Positions 35,600 through 46,198 of a DNA stretch of 64,000 nt are shown one piece after another (within the stretch, counting starts at the first letter, position 1; each line of letters begins with the position of its first letter). Position numbers and translations under genes: made by a program. The notes beneath the pieces were generated by a model. It had not been told where the DNA came from. It saw only the letters and a program-made list of their open reading frames with translations, and did no database searches. This DNA is from Diphasiastrum complanatum (taxonomy: Eukaryota; Streptophyta; Lycopodiopsida; Lycopodiales; Lycopodiaceae). The stretch spans positions 48,634,088-48,698,087 of the forward strand of contig CM055098.1 in the NCBI GenBank assembly GCA_029204225.1. Direction: 5' to 3'.

Positions 35600-35750
35600 T
35601 TTTTAATTGCCTATCCCCGTTAATGATTACACATTATTTTCCCAACGATGCAACTATCCTTCGAGTTAAATGCATCTTGGTTTTTAAGGGGGGATTGAAC
35701 TTAGGACCAAAGAAACTTTGGATGCTAAGCAACTGAGCCAACCCTGTTGG
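35600..35750 (-). mobile_element. possible tRNA-derived SINE
   Basis: The minus strand has a box-A-like TGGCTCAGTTGCTTAGC (35724-35740) and a box-B-like AAGTTCAATCC (35692-35702) about 27 bases later. Between them is a small stem (CCAAAG and CTTTGG) where an anticodon arm would sit. This is the layout of an RNA polymerase III promoter. The body downstream ends in A-rich DNA near 35.6 kb. It is too degenerate to be a working tRNA. Target duplications were not identified. Confidence 0.4.
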
Positions 35751-35918
35751 ATCATTTAACTTAAATGAATGCAGAGCGAAATCAATGTTTGACGCTGGTG
35801 CAACTTTCATTTTTCCAACAATCATTTTCCTTTGTATTCTATTCACTGAATAGCTTATGAGTCCGTCTTATGAAACAGTAGGACTATGTTGTCTATATGA
35901 TGCCTACTTCTGACATTG

Positions 35919-36101
35919 TAGTTGGTAGCTAGTTGCATTTGTCGTATAAATCAAATGGTGACAATTTATATTGACTACTATATCTGCTTTCAGAGTAGCT
36001 ATATATGCCCCGGACTCTTTCTGATAGTTGGTAGCTAGTTGCATTTGTCGTAGAAATCAAATGGTGGCAATTTATATTGACTACTATATTTGCTTTCAGA
36101 T
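35919..36101 (+). repeat. 106-bp-period direct duplication
   Basis: The units begin at 35919 and 36025. They share GTTGGTAGCTAGTTGCATTT and then ATTTATATTGACTACTATAT over about 77 bases with few changes, separated by about 30 unrelated bases. Confidence 0.9.
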
Positions 36102-36517
36102 TTACTAACCCATACAATAGATGACTAACAGTTCTTTTATCAGTGTTTTTGATTAGGCTATTGTTGCAGGTTGTGCTTATTGAATGTGCTTATTTTTCAT
36201 CAGTTTTTTCATTTTGTAATTAATGACCCTATGTCTGATACGGTTAAGTGTTAACATTTTGCATGTTGCCCTGGAGATTGGTTCTGTTGTGGTTGTTGCC
36301 GGATATGATGAAACATGTTGAACATTTCAGTCTGAACATTCTTGTGGACATTCAGAGGCTGTTTCTGATCCATTCATCTGTGCAACAATTATAGGGAAAT
36401 TGAAGTGACATGCTACTTGTGAGCTAGTCATTTTCCCTCTCAGATATGATGAAACATTTATAACTCGTCACCACTCTGAAATATCTTGTGGACAGTCAAG
36501 AGACTGTTTCTGATCTG

Positions 36518-38056
36518 TTGTTCTGAGTATCCTTCAAGCCATTATATTTAGCTTCTGAAGTTGAACCTTATGTTGTAGAACTCAATAACTCAGTGCTACA
36601 ACTAAATGTTTTCTGTTAGTTCTATCGTGTATGGCAATATTATTCCGATAGATGAGATACTTTGTTTGAACTTTGGATTCATATCTAGAGCTTTAGTGCG
36701 TGCCTGCCAGAGATAAGCCACAAAAACATTAAACTTTTAGCACTTTTTGATGACGCTGTCGTTGTCAAGAGTCTTGTTATGGAGGTGGTTTATAAACTGT
36801 GTCAAAACACACAACAGTACATTGAGCAATGGATATATTACATGCAACACCACACAATTGAAAGCTTGTGTGCACAGGTTTTGAGTGCTCATGCAGCTTA
36901 TGGTTTGACAGCTGTCATGATAGATAGCATTATGCAGGCAACTTCAAGCAAAAGCTGCTTTTTGAAGACTTAGGGTGTTGGATAGGAGCAAGGTATCTAC
37001 TAGGAATGACATTAAGACGTCCTGTTGTGAGGGAGAATGCACTTGTTCTGAGGGCCTACGAGAGCTTTAGGGGCCTAAGACTACTTTGATGTCAACAGTA
37101 CATTCTGCCACTTTGGCTGGTAGTTCAGGTGCGATTTATTCCAATTGGTGCAATGCATTGTCAAGATTTAAGACTTATTATGTGCACATCCTGGATGTAA
37201 AAGGAGGGACAAATAACATCTAAAGTGCCCATGTTAAACTATTTGAAGATGTCTAATATCTTGCGGTTCTTGTAGTTGCACAAGATATGCAACTCCAAGA
37301 AAAAAGCAAATAAATGTTGCTCATCCTATGATGTGGCAATATGATTATCATCAAAGAATAGCTAAAGGCCACTAACATACAAAAAACGAGAGCTAATGAC
37401 CATTGAAAAACCTCACAACAATTTTGAAAGCCAATTATGTTCTCAAAGTAACATTGCCGAAGAGTAGGATCTACACAATTCCAAAAAAAATAAGAGGAAT
37501 GTTGCTGACTTCTATTAGAAGCCATGAGGAGGGTTTGGATGAGGATCACCGTCTAAAAGGAGTCAGATGATGCCAAGTTGCTTGGTGGGAAAACGTCTAC
37601 AATATCCATAGAAATGTATTGTTTTGCATGACATTAGGAGCTTGTAAAACATTAACTCGTCGTGGAGCATAAGTAGTTCCAAATAATTGAGAAGGTTGGG
37701 TTGTCTGCTAAATATCAGATTGTTGGCTTTGTTAAGATGCCTTGTCCTACATAAACTGTTGCAAACTGCGCTCCCCCAAACACATTATACGAGTTTTGTG
37801 GACAATATAGCTGTGATTAATCTGTCTAATGTTAGATGGACGTGGATCTTTTGAGATAAATTGCTTAAGAGGCAGGCTAGCCTCGAGCAGAAAATTAGAA
37901 TAGTTGCTAACAGTTTTAGTTGTTGAAAGTTGATTAGATTAAATGCAGTTTCAACCATGCTAGCGACGCGTAGCAAATCAGATTAGTTGCTAGCACTTGT
38001 AGTTGTTGAGAGTCAATTGGAAATAACGCACCATGAAATGGAAATATCATATGTAT
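36518..38056. other. no gene recognised
   Basis: Several short open frames on both strands without family resemblance. 37.79-37.98 kb (minus) could be an old gag scrap, but no motif supports this. Confidence 0.4.
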
Positions 38057-38350
38057 AGGGGAAGGCCCCTGCCCTCAGGCCTTCCCTCCCACGTAAAGCA
38101 TGTAAAAAAATTTCAGGTCTTCTGAATTTTTTTACAGAATTCAGTTTTTAAAGAAAGTCTTCTGGAATTTTCAGTTTTACGGCAGATTTTTTACATCTGT
38201 TTTTGCAGAATTTACTGATTTGTTATTGTAGTTTTTTTTTACTGTAAGTAAAGTTTTCTTACGTAAGGTAGTAATTTTTTGGTTACAGTAAGTGAAATTT
38301 TTATTTCATTAGATAATAAGTTTTTACAGTTGGTTAGAACACATTTTTTA
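38057..38350. repeat. hairpin-rich, T-rich segment
   Basis: A GC-rich 9-bp stem (GGGAAGGCC at 38059-38067, GGCCTTCCC at 38078-38086) is followed by a second near-perfect stem (GTAAAAAAATTTCAG then CTGAATTTTTTTAC, about 38102-38131). Repeated TTTTTAC and TCTTCTG words follow. It may be a degraded foldback element. Confidence 0.55.
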
Positions 38351-38457
38351 CCTTTTGTAAAACAAAATTTTCAGAGGAACCTTGCACTCTGATGTGATGC
38401 GTGAAGTTGTTACAGCTGTTGTATTCTTGCAATTAAGGTTTACTCAAAATGCATAGG

Positions 38458-38615
38458 ACATGTTTACAAACTTCTAGAATCTTATCGAAATAACATAAAT
38501 ATTTAAATCTTAACATCAAGTTTATTCATGGATGGATTTGTATTATCAATTATCACAAATACCTCATCCATAAAATTTATTTCTTGTGTCAAAATCTTAT
38601 CTAGATGACATACAT
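38458..38615 (+). repeat. inverted-repeat partner of 44370-44541
   Basis: About 160 bases match the reverse complement of 44.37-44.54 kb, including TATTATCAATTA, CACAAATA and CTCATCCATAA. A shorter third version follows at 38.64-38.70 kb in the same direction. The pair encloses C3 and the non-canonical RT gene. Confidence 0.75.
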
Positions 38616-39073
38616 AATTCAACATTTCAAACTAAAGGTTGGTTCATGGATGTATATAATAACCACCACAAATAGCTCATCCAAAAGACCTGTTTCTTAT
38701 GAAAGTAAATAAAAGCTAGCTAGTTAATTAGCATGTTAGGTGTCATCATGAGGATGTCTGAGGAACTTTGAATGAACCATGAAGAGTCCATGAACTTTGG
38801 ATCTACACAAAAATCCATGTGTTGATCTTTTGTGTCTAGATGCCTTATTGTAAGGTCTATGTAGAGGTCACCACCTAGTGGATTAAAGTTCAGCACCATC
38901 CATTCTCTTTGATTGCATGACAAATGACCAAAATTTTAAGATTCTCTCGAGCTAGTCAAGATTGGTGAAATTTTAGGACGTAGTTCATTGCCAAATCACT
39001 TCAATTTCAGAAAACTATTAGGATTAGAGTTTCTAAATTTGAAAGAGTCTAGTAGGTGTGTTTGGACCTAATT
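38616..39073. other. no gene recognised; a short repeat pairs with 49.07-49.13 kb
   Basis: 38.70-38.76 kb matches the reverse complement of 49.07-49.13 kb over about 47 bases (AGCTAGCTAG core). No RT continuation and no C3 3' LTR could be found here. Confidence 0.4.
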
Positions 39074-40306
39074 TCATGTGTTTTGAAACAAATTTTTGGT
39101 GTCAACCTCCTTGCACATAGCCTCCATTGAACTTGGATTTATGTGTCCAAGTCTTTTGTGCCAAAGATCAAAATTTGACAACTTGTCCCCCTCGGCTACC
39201 ATCCCAACATTGGTGTCAACAAAAGCATCTAACTTGTAAAGCTTTCTAAATCTAGTGCCTTTAGCAATAAGCTTGCCTTTCTTCTTTCTGTAACAATCAT
39301 TAGAAGTAAATTCGACACAAAAATCATTATCAACCATTTGCCCAACACTAAGTAGATTCTTAGTGATGTTAGAAATGTACAAGACTCCATCAACATTGAC
39401 CCTTTTTACCTACTCCTATCTTACAAACATCATCATTTGTTGTAATTGAAGCATTCTTAGGCATAGTGTCCCATCAAATGTTGCAATAGTAGCATTTGAT
39501 CTTGGACTTGTCCTTCTTGGTCTTACTTGGAGTTGAACTTGAAGATCCATCTCGATCCTCAATCTTTGCTTGGTTCTTTTTGAATGTAGCTCCTTTGCTC
39601 TTGGCTTTGCCCTTGCTCTCGATGAAGACTACTTGATCATCTCCATCATGGACAGAAATTCTATCCATCCTTGCATTGAAGTGTTGCCTCCTATTCTCCT
39701 CAGCCATGAGGACACCTTGGAGGTCTTCAAGTGATGGCAACTTGCCCATTATGGCATATCCTTGCACCAAGTTAGAGAAATATACACAAAGGCCATTCAA
39801 AATTAGTTGTACAAGCTCATCATCCTTTATAGATTCTCCTATAAAGAAAATTTCTTTGTTTAGCTCCTTGACCCTTAGAACATATGAATGAGCACTCTCT
39901 CCCTTCTTTTGGTAGCTTTAAAAGATTTGATGCTTCAAGGCAAGCAACCTTGTAGTGTTCTTTGACTCATAAACCTCTTGAAGGGACTCCCAACCTCTTG
40001 GGCCGAGGTTCACTCTCCTACTTCCTTTAGGAGTTCATTGGCTCCATTCATTTCAATACAATGAAGAGCTAGTTTCCACCTCTTATTGTATTTAGTGGAT
40101 TCTTGAGGGTGGATAGGCTCATCCTCTTCCCCACTCACTATGTCCATCAAATCTTGCATTACAAGGATTGATTTCATTCTTAGTTTCCAAATAGAATAGT
40201 TTGATTCGTTCAACCTATCACTAGAATCCAAAAGATAAGCATTCATGGATGCCATCTTTAAACAAGAGATTGATTCTATAAAAATGATTAGAGGAAACTT
40301 AAACAC
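39074..40306 (-). pseudogene. copia gag and pre-integrase segment (C3)
   Basis: Gag starts at the ATG at 40255 (MASMNAYLLDSSDRLNESNY, then SIWKLRMKSILVMQDL). After frameshifts it continues GKLPSLEDLQGVLMAEENRR and a Lys-rich tail. The zinc knuckle starts CYYCNI but then hits a stop and loses the pattern. The pre-integrase part reads ITKNLLSVGQMVDNDFCVEF and KLYKLDAFV. The protease is not recognisable. Confidence 0.75.
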
Positions 40307-41418
40307 AAAAAGGGCCTTTTTTCAAGATTTCTCTTGCATTTTTTATTCACTTCTTTTGTACATGTGGCCCATCTTGACATAGTGGCTTTAACGTAATGTT
40401 ACTTCTTTGAGTCACATTTTGAGTCTACACTAAAAATGGCATAACTTTTGATTGCCATATCAGAATGTGACGAAAATTGATGCGTTGAAAAACACTTGAC
40501 GAGCACTTTCCAATGATACATTACATGTCATACTTCTGAGCTACTACAAGAAGTTATAGCGATTCAAAGATATTGGTTGAAAATAGTGATAAAATGCAAA
40601 AGAGATCTTGGCACGAATTTATATGCGGCCCTTTTTAAACTCAAACTTCCTCTAATCCGGGATACACAATAGAAAGGGTGCAAGTACTAGCTATCCCACT
40701 ATCTAGGGACCTGAGAATGATCAACAAATGAATTCTCAACAAGATGCTATTTGATCTTGATCTCAATCAATTCTATTGAAAAAGATAAAAATTGAAAGTA
40801 GCTTGCTTGATGTAGAAAATGACCCAAATTGACGACTCCTTGATCTAAACTTCACAAGGCTTATAAAGATCCAATAAACTTGAGAAAAAATGATCTAATT
40901 GCACATAAGTGCCACTTTAAATCACTCTTATAAGATCAGGTTGAACCTTTATATAAGAATCAAAACAATCTAATTTTTAAGCACAAGCTACAAAGATCAC
41001 AATTTTGACAAAATAATGATCTTGATGAGTAAATGCAAAATGCTTTGGACTGAACCTAAATCACTCTAAGGAGGTCTCTCATACACCTGAGAAAAGCCTA
41101 CATCAGCTCCAAAACGTTTTATCCTTCTACCTCTCCAATGATTGAATGCTACTCCTCGAGATAGTCTCCAAAACTCGCTTTGAATCAAATGTGAGAAAGC
41201 AAGAAAACTTGCTAACTTGATCTTGTAGATAAGAAATGACCTGAACCTGGTTTTAAAAGCCTAAACACCTTTTGATCAGATCCTACAAGAACTCAATTTG
41301 ATCAATAATGGAGATACAAATCATAGATAATCATAAAAAATCAATCAATGCTTTGAATTGATCAAAATCTATTATGTTAGTGAATCAAATTGCAAGAATT
41401 TAGTTCATTTCATAACAT

Positions 41419-41431
41419 AGCTCTGATACCA
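41419..41431 (-). other. primer binding site of C3
   Basis: The minus strand reads TGGTATCAGAGCT right after the LTR, matching initiator-Met tRNA priming. Confidence 0.9.
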
Positions 41432-41702
41432 TGTTGAAATGCAGACCACAGGCAGAGTACAGTACCTTAATTTGCTAATCAATTTTACGATTGCAAAGTA
41501 CTTAACACAAATAGCAAATATCAAGCATACGGATCACAAACAACATTGGTAGATGGAAAACCAATTTTTTACTCATAATTTGATAGAGAAACCATCACAT
41601 ATTTATACATTAGTAGCTCGGATCTGAACATTTTAGGGCTTCTCTAAACTCATCATACCTTTTCTAAGCACTTTTTGGCCTTAATTCAAAGGTGCCATTA
41701 CA
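41432..41702 (-). repeat. 5' LTR of copia C3 (271 bp)
   Basis: The minus strand begins TGTAATGGCACC and ends GCATTTCAACA, so both termini are TG...CA, and the primer site follows directly. It has a TATA box (TATAAATA near 41.60 kb). The flanking five bases at 41703-41707 are AAGTA on the plus strand; no partner duplication exists because the other end is lost. Confidence 0.85.
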
Positions 41703-42640
41703 AAGTAGGATGCGTTGAGAGGGATGTTTACATAACATTTAGAAATATCGATAGACCACATAGAAGTGATTTCATTTGGCATGTTAAGGTAGAATTCAGT
41801 GGATGAGTTGCACTGCCAAAATAGGTTAGTATCCACATTTAGGTAGCTTTGGTATGATTTTGCCTTAAGGCATGCACCCTCCATGAGGAGTGGGAATATT
41901 ATACCAAGAGCTCCAGAAAGAAATGTGGCCACCTTTGAGAAGTAACAGTCATGTGCATTAGTAATCCATCTGAAAGCATTCTTATGTGCTTTAAAGATAC
42001 ATAATAAAAAAGGTAATTCTTCTTTCCCTATCAGGTAATCCAAAAAGTCAGCTGAAAAGGTACGTTTAATAATCATTATCGCATTATCATTTGTATAATT
42101 ACTTTCCTATGGAAAAGGGACAAAATTTGGACTAGATAGTCTCTACAAGGCCAAGCTCCTGACAAAATAGATGCACATAAAACACGAGTTATGTTGAGCC
42201 TTATCTATTCCATTCACATATAGATTGGAAGTAATCCAATTACATTCATCAATGACATTTTTTAAGTTTTTTCTTGTCATATTGTTACCATGTAGCCATT
42301 TGATCTTTTTTTAAAAGTTCATTACCATCTGCTTGCAAATCAGAGCATGTTCCATAATGTCATCATGATCAATGTTCTGATAAATGGATAAGAATTTAGC
42401 GAATTTAAACCATCCTCAGTAAAGTTCAAAAGCGACCTCATTAATATTGGATTGTCGTAAAGGAATATGGTTAAGGCCTGTGTTCATATCTTTCTTTAGA
42501 AATTTGCTTCTAATAATATTAATATTCATAGAAATAACATGTCCAAATTTCTCATCAATAAACTTTTTACAACGTTTAGTATTCAAGCAGGTACAAGGAG
42601 GAATATCGTCAACATTGAACTCACAAAAAACTTGAAAGGG
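41703..42640 (-). pseudogene. RT domain with its upstream region
   Basis: Read leftwards in one frame from about 42.57 kb: FIDEKFGHVISMNINIIRSK, LNHIPLRQSNINEVAFELY, a TGA, GWFKFAKFL, further stops, then ECNWITSNLYVNGIDKAQHN, IYFVRSLAL, and an intact 131-codon stretch (42076-41681; its last six codons come from the C3 LTR). In that stretch KxHK is at residues 29-32 (AHK ends at 32), the RWITNAH block at 36-42, and motif A at 108-119 with Asp110 as catalytic candidate. Frame continuity across five stops shows recent coding ancestry. Confidence 0.6.
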
Positions 42641-42643
42641 TCT

Positions 42644-42829
42644 TTACCATTCATGCTTCAAACATGGGAAGAAAGTCCAACCAAATACAATTTTCTCGAA
42701 GATATCATCAATATGACCAAATATATGAAGTAATGTCTCAAAATAAAGTTGTTTGATATTTATACTCTCAAAACATTTATTGTAATAATGTAAATACAAA
42801 AACATCTTCCCTTTGTCTCTTCTAGCCAT
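42644..42829 (-). pseudogene. linker ORF of the RT gene
   Basis: A 61-codon frame (MARRDKGKMFLYLHYYNKCF) lies between the Lys-rich ORF and the RT region in the same orientation. It continues the gene by position only; no domain is recognised. Confidence 0.35.
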
Positions 42830-42899
42830 AAGTTGTTGCCTATGCCAATTGCACTGATATCCAGTACTCTTATTTCTTCTATTTCTTCTTGCACATAGA

Positions 42900-43370
42900 T
42901 CAATCGCGGTAAAAGTTCAGCTTTCTGATAGAAAGATTTTCTTTTCCACCACTGCTTTGCCCCTCATTGCCTTTATTAGGAAAGTATTTCCTCTTCTTGT
43001 TGCCACTGCCTGAAATGACCAAACTTGGATTGTTTAGGTTGAACGATCCTATTTTTTTACTCGTATTTTGGAAGTATTTATCCTGTAAGGTAGAGAAGCT
43101 GGGCTTTTTTAGAAGACGTTCAATTTCACAGATATTCTCAGCATCGCCAAGGTGTGCTAGGAGTTTAGCAATGGGGTTAATGGAAAGTTCAATAGAAACA
43201 TCAATCATGTGTTGTCTGATAAAAAGGAAAGCAAGGTGGGCTTTAACAACATCTCTAGCGGGCTTATGCAACCAAAGAAAAAAAGCGTTTAGCTGATTTT
43301 GTAAAGAGGCACCAGAGAAGAACTTGGCGAGGTTCTTCATCATAAACCAAATAGCGTGGTCAAACTATAT
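42900..43370 (-). pseudogene. middle ORF of the RT gene, unknown domain
   Basis: The 147-codon frame reads FSGASLQNQLNAFFLWLHKP near its start and ends in a Lys/Gly-rich tail (SGSGNKKRKYFPNKGNEGQS). The frame is open a few codons further upstream (DHAIWFMMKN). The basic tail could bind nucleic acid or serve as a nuclear signal. No family is recognised. Confidence 0.45.
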
Positions 43371-43429
43371 AATTGAAGAGTTGTTTTTACACTTGTCACC
43401 ACATCTACACTTAAAGAAAGGTCTTTTCT

Positions 43430-43958
43430 AGTTTCAAAATCTGGCTTGATGCAAGCTTATTCTATTGAAACCAGTAACAAACTGGCCCCTAGTTCTAGCC
43501 TAGGTTTGCTCAGAGGGACACCTCGCGGGTTCAAACCTGCTCATTTTTATGACAGTATCAAAGGCAATAGGAGTATCAAAAGCAGGATTTTTATGCAAGG
43601 CAGCAAGTTTGCAAGCTTGAACTTTAGTGTCAATGAAATGGGTAAACGTAATCCAGAGTTCAATAGAATTGGGTGCCAAAAAGTTAACGGAAGGCAGGCT
43701 CAAAAGTTTGTAAGCAGTCTTGGCAGATTTAAACTCAATAATACGTCTAGGTACCAAGGGTACTTGGCAACTTTTGGCTTGACAGAATTCAAAAGCAGAT
43801 TGGTTGTCAACTTCACAAATATCTTGAGAGAAGGATTCCAGTTGGGAGGCACTGTCTTGATCTAGGTCTTCGATAAAAATCAAAGGATGAGGTGAGGTAG
43901 GAGGTTCAACAAGGGTAGGGATATCAATAGTAAAGGCACCATTTTTTTTTACAAACAA
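43430..43958 (-). pseudogene. N-terminal-side ORF of the RT gene, recurring at 15.2 kb
   Basis: A 152-codon frame (43958-43500): an acidic start (FIEDLDQDSASQLESFSQDI), then SLPSVNFLAPNSIELWITF and KLAALHKNPAFDTPIAFDTV. It stops at a TAG (43500-43502) but stays readable beyond it (ARTRGQFVTGFNRISLHQA). At 15.2 kb the matching codon is TGG, so this stop is a Trp nonsense change. Function unknown. Confidence 0.5.
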
Positions 43959-44218
43959 ATAAAAATCTTTCGAATATGTAAATTACAAAACTTCTCTTCA
44001 ACAACAATACGTTCAACATAGTTAAAGAGGTCACTATAAATTCTTTCCACCATGCCTAAAGTATCTTTCTTTTTAATGACATCCATATAGGCATTGATCC
44101 AATACATACTAGTTATTAAATCAACAAGGCAAAAGATTATGTTATCAGGACCAGCAGCATCACATGTACCTATATCATAAGAAGTAATGAGTTTATGAAT
44201 CTCATCAGCTTTCCTCAT
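43949..44218 (-). pseudogene. most upstream ORF of the RT gene
   Basis: An 89-codon frame starting MRKADEIHKLITSYDIGTCD and overlapping the next ORF by ten bases. It looks coding (for example DVIKKKDTLGMVERIYSDLF) but has no recognised domain. The true start may lie further right. Confidence 0.4.
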
Positions 44219-44369
44219 GCAACAAATAACAGTTTGAATAAAGGGGTTAGGTGGAGGAGTTCCCCATAACCAAGAGCAACTGCATCACGAAACCATCCTG
44301 TGAACTACATTATAAAACAGACCTAGTTAGCCATAAAATACAAGTAGTCCATGACTCAGACTTTTAGTG

Positions 44370-44541
44370 TAAAACTTTCAATATATGTCATATAGATTAG
44401 GTTTTACACGAGAAATTAATCTTATGGATGAGCTATTTGTAATAATTGATAATAAAACTACAACCATGAATAAAACTTAGTGCCAAGTTTTGAATGTTTA
44501 TGTTATGTAGGCTAGATTTTAAAACTTTGCAACCATGTTTC
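44370..44541 (-). repeat. inverted-repeat partner of 38458-38615
   Basis: Its reverse complement follows 38.46-38.62 kb throughout (see there). It lies just upstream of the RT gene and might mark the original element's end. Confidence 0.75.
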
Positions 44542-44545
44542 CCCT

Positions 44546-45663
44546 TTTTAAAATATATTGAGATGTTTTACTTTCATGTTTTGTTGGTGCTAGAATGTAC
44601 ATGTTCGTTTGAATTTTATAGATTTTTTGTTTTATCTATTGGATGCAATTTGTTGATTTTCTAAGCAGAATTAAGGTGCATCTTCAAAATAGCATTCAGT
44701 TTCAAGACCTTCACAATCAAAGTTATACTATGTCATACAACTACCTTTCAAGACTATTGTGAACACTGGCAATAAACTTGTAATTGTAACGTCTATCCCT
44801 CAACCTATTTCCAAAAATTTCCTACAACTATTATTACTTACTTATCATTACTACTTGTTTTGATATTCCAAGTTTTGCACAGGTCATTCAAGCATATTTT
44901 CTTGGATGTATTTATTTCCATCTTTGTCAATACAATGAAATGCAGCCAATTGTTAGTCTCATATTGGAAGGCCAAAGACATATGATTGCTAAAACATTGC
45001 CTCATAATGTTTCATCCACTCTAGTTCTTCAAGAAAAAGAACTATTATGTGAAAAGGCAAGTGCCCTAGTTTTGCCCCAATCAAACATATATTTGCATAT
45101 TGATGTGGAACATTTTTGTGGGATGTTTTGTATACCATTCAACATTATAGATATATACAATTTTTCCATACTAACTATGCATGCATGCTTGTCCATCGTT
45201 AACAAGCATCTTCTTGTTGATTCAAACCATTGTCTAGACATATCTAAAATTAAAAAAATCCTCATTTCAGGCTTTGTGCTTTTTTTATAGTTGATAGAGT
45301 TATTTGCTCGTATACTTTCATTTTTCCAATTGAGGGGACAAGTATTGCAAGTTGTATTTTCTAGGTCCACCATCCAATCTATTGCCATAAATTGGCATTG
45401 TATATATCACAAGCAATTCTTATGGATTTAGTTACAATTTCTTATGAATGTATGCAACAAAGCCGAACCGCTTTGCTCAATTGAAAAACCATTTACATGA
45501 AAACAACCGAATATGTATTAGACCTAGTCACATTTCAAGCAAACAATTTCATATTTAAACCTCTTTCTACGTGTTGATGCAATGATTCTTGCATGAGTTA
45601 AACCCATTCGAAGGTACTGCGATGTGTTTCCCTCATGAAGACATGCCATGTTCAAGTGCCACA
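44546..45663. other. no gene recognised
   Basis: AT-rich. An open frame at 44.94-45.29 kb (plus) overlaps an equally long one on the minus strand; neither has a recognisable motif. Confidence 0.4.
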
Positions 45664-45780
45664 CCCCCCCCCCCCCCCCAAAAAAAAAAAAAAAAAAAAA
45701 TAATTTTTTTATAAAAATAAATATAAGAATAAAAATAAAAATAAAAAAAATAAAAAATAAAAAATAAAAAATAAAATTCA
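45664..45780 (+). repeat. C16-A21 homopolymer junction and A-rich low-complexity tract
   Basis: Sixteen C (45664-45679) are followed directly by twenty-one A (45680-45700), then about 80 bases of A/T low complexity in ATAAAA-like units. Confidence 0.95.
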
Positions 45781-45910
45781 ACTTCAGCATCAAAATCAAG
45801 AACTAAATAGAATTGTAGGTGTTGCAGTCTAATGCCAAAGAGACACAACATACTTTGACAACTATAAAAGAGGAATTTGATCATAAGATTGAAAAAAAGG
45901 AATTAGTCAC

Positions 45911-46198
45911 TTGAAAGCTTGTAGATTGAAGGATGATGTAGAGGTGAAAGCTTACTTCAAGAAGGACAACCCAAGAGGAAGGGTCGAAGAGCAACATCAA
46001 CATTTCAAGAGGGACAAATCAAAGGAGGAGAGTGATGAGGAGTCATCACAAAAAAGTTGCAAATCCAACAAGAAGTGCTACTTTTGTGGTAAGAATGGGT
46101 ATTTTGCTTCTAATTGTTTCAAGAAGAAAGAGTTCAAGAGGGATGGTGATGTGGTAGCAAGTGAGACTAGATGTGGTAATATTTCACGATACATGTAA
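45911..46198 (+). pseudogene. copia gag fragment with zinc knuckle
   Basis: A 95-codon frame, rich in Lys, Glu and Ser, with CYFCGKNGYFASNC: a CCHC knuckle whose His is replaced by Tyr. This is the normal end of a copia Gag. No neighbouring pol is present, so it is an isolated scrap. Confidence 0.65.

Larger units (their letters stand above)
35353..36517 (+). repeat. dispersed ~77-bp repeat, three copies plus a fragment
   Basis: Copies at 35461-35537, 36300-36370 and 36442-36517 share GATATGATGAAAC at the start and GGCTGTTTCTGATC or close variants at the end, with CTCGTCACCACTCTGAAAT between in two of them. A partial copy lies near 35353-35382 (CTTGTGGACATGCAAG). Function unknown. Confidence 0.8.
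39074..41702 (-). mobile_element. Ty1/copia C3, 3'-truncated
   Basis: On the minus strand: 5' LTR (41702-41432), primer site (41431-41419), a long leader, gag (40.31-39.47 kb) and a pre-integrase segment ending at 39074 (LWHKRLGHIN, the start of the integrase finger). Integrase core, RT, RNase H and the 3' LTR are missing. The LTR edge cuts into the RT gene at 41703. Confidence 0.85.
41703..44218 (-). pseudogene. non-canonical (Penelope/TERT-like?) reverse transcriptase gene, interrupted by C3
   Basis: Four or five adjacent minus-strand frames form one decayed gene of about 2.5 kb whose 3' end is cut by the C3 LTR. The N-terminal two thirds (44.2-42.9 kb) is unrecognised. The C-terminal third is an RT fingers/palm: a conserved pre-RT segment (KFIDEKFGHVISMNI, then NTGLNHIPLRQSNI), a K-x-H-K motif (CIFKAHKNAFRWITNAHD), and motif A (SIDISKCYVNIPL) with its catalytic Asp. 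Motifs B and C lie beyond the C3 insertion and are not in the window. The D-x-S-x-x-Y-x-N-I-P form of motif A and the KxHK finger recall Penelope-like and telomerase RTs rather than LTR or LINE enzymes. Confidence 0.6.

Noticed and set aside
37253-37976. Minus-strand frames considered as a gag remnant
   Set aside because: No zinc knuckle, protease or capsid motif could be found in any frame.
43520-43545. GCGGGTTCAAACCTGC, resembling a tRNA box B
   Set aside because: There is no box A at a tRNA distance, and the stretch lies in the minus-strand ORF shared with 15.2 kb.
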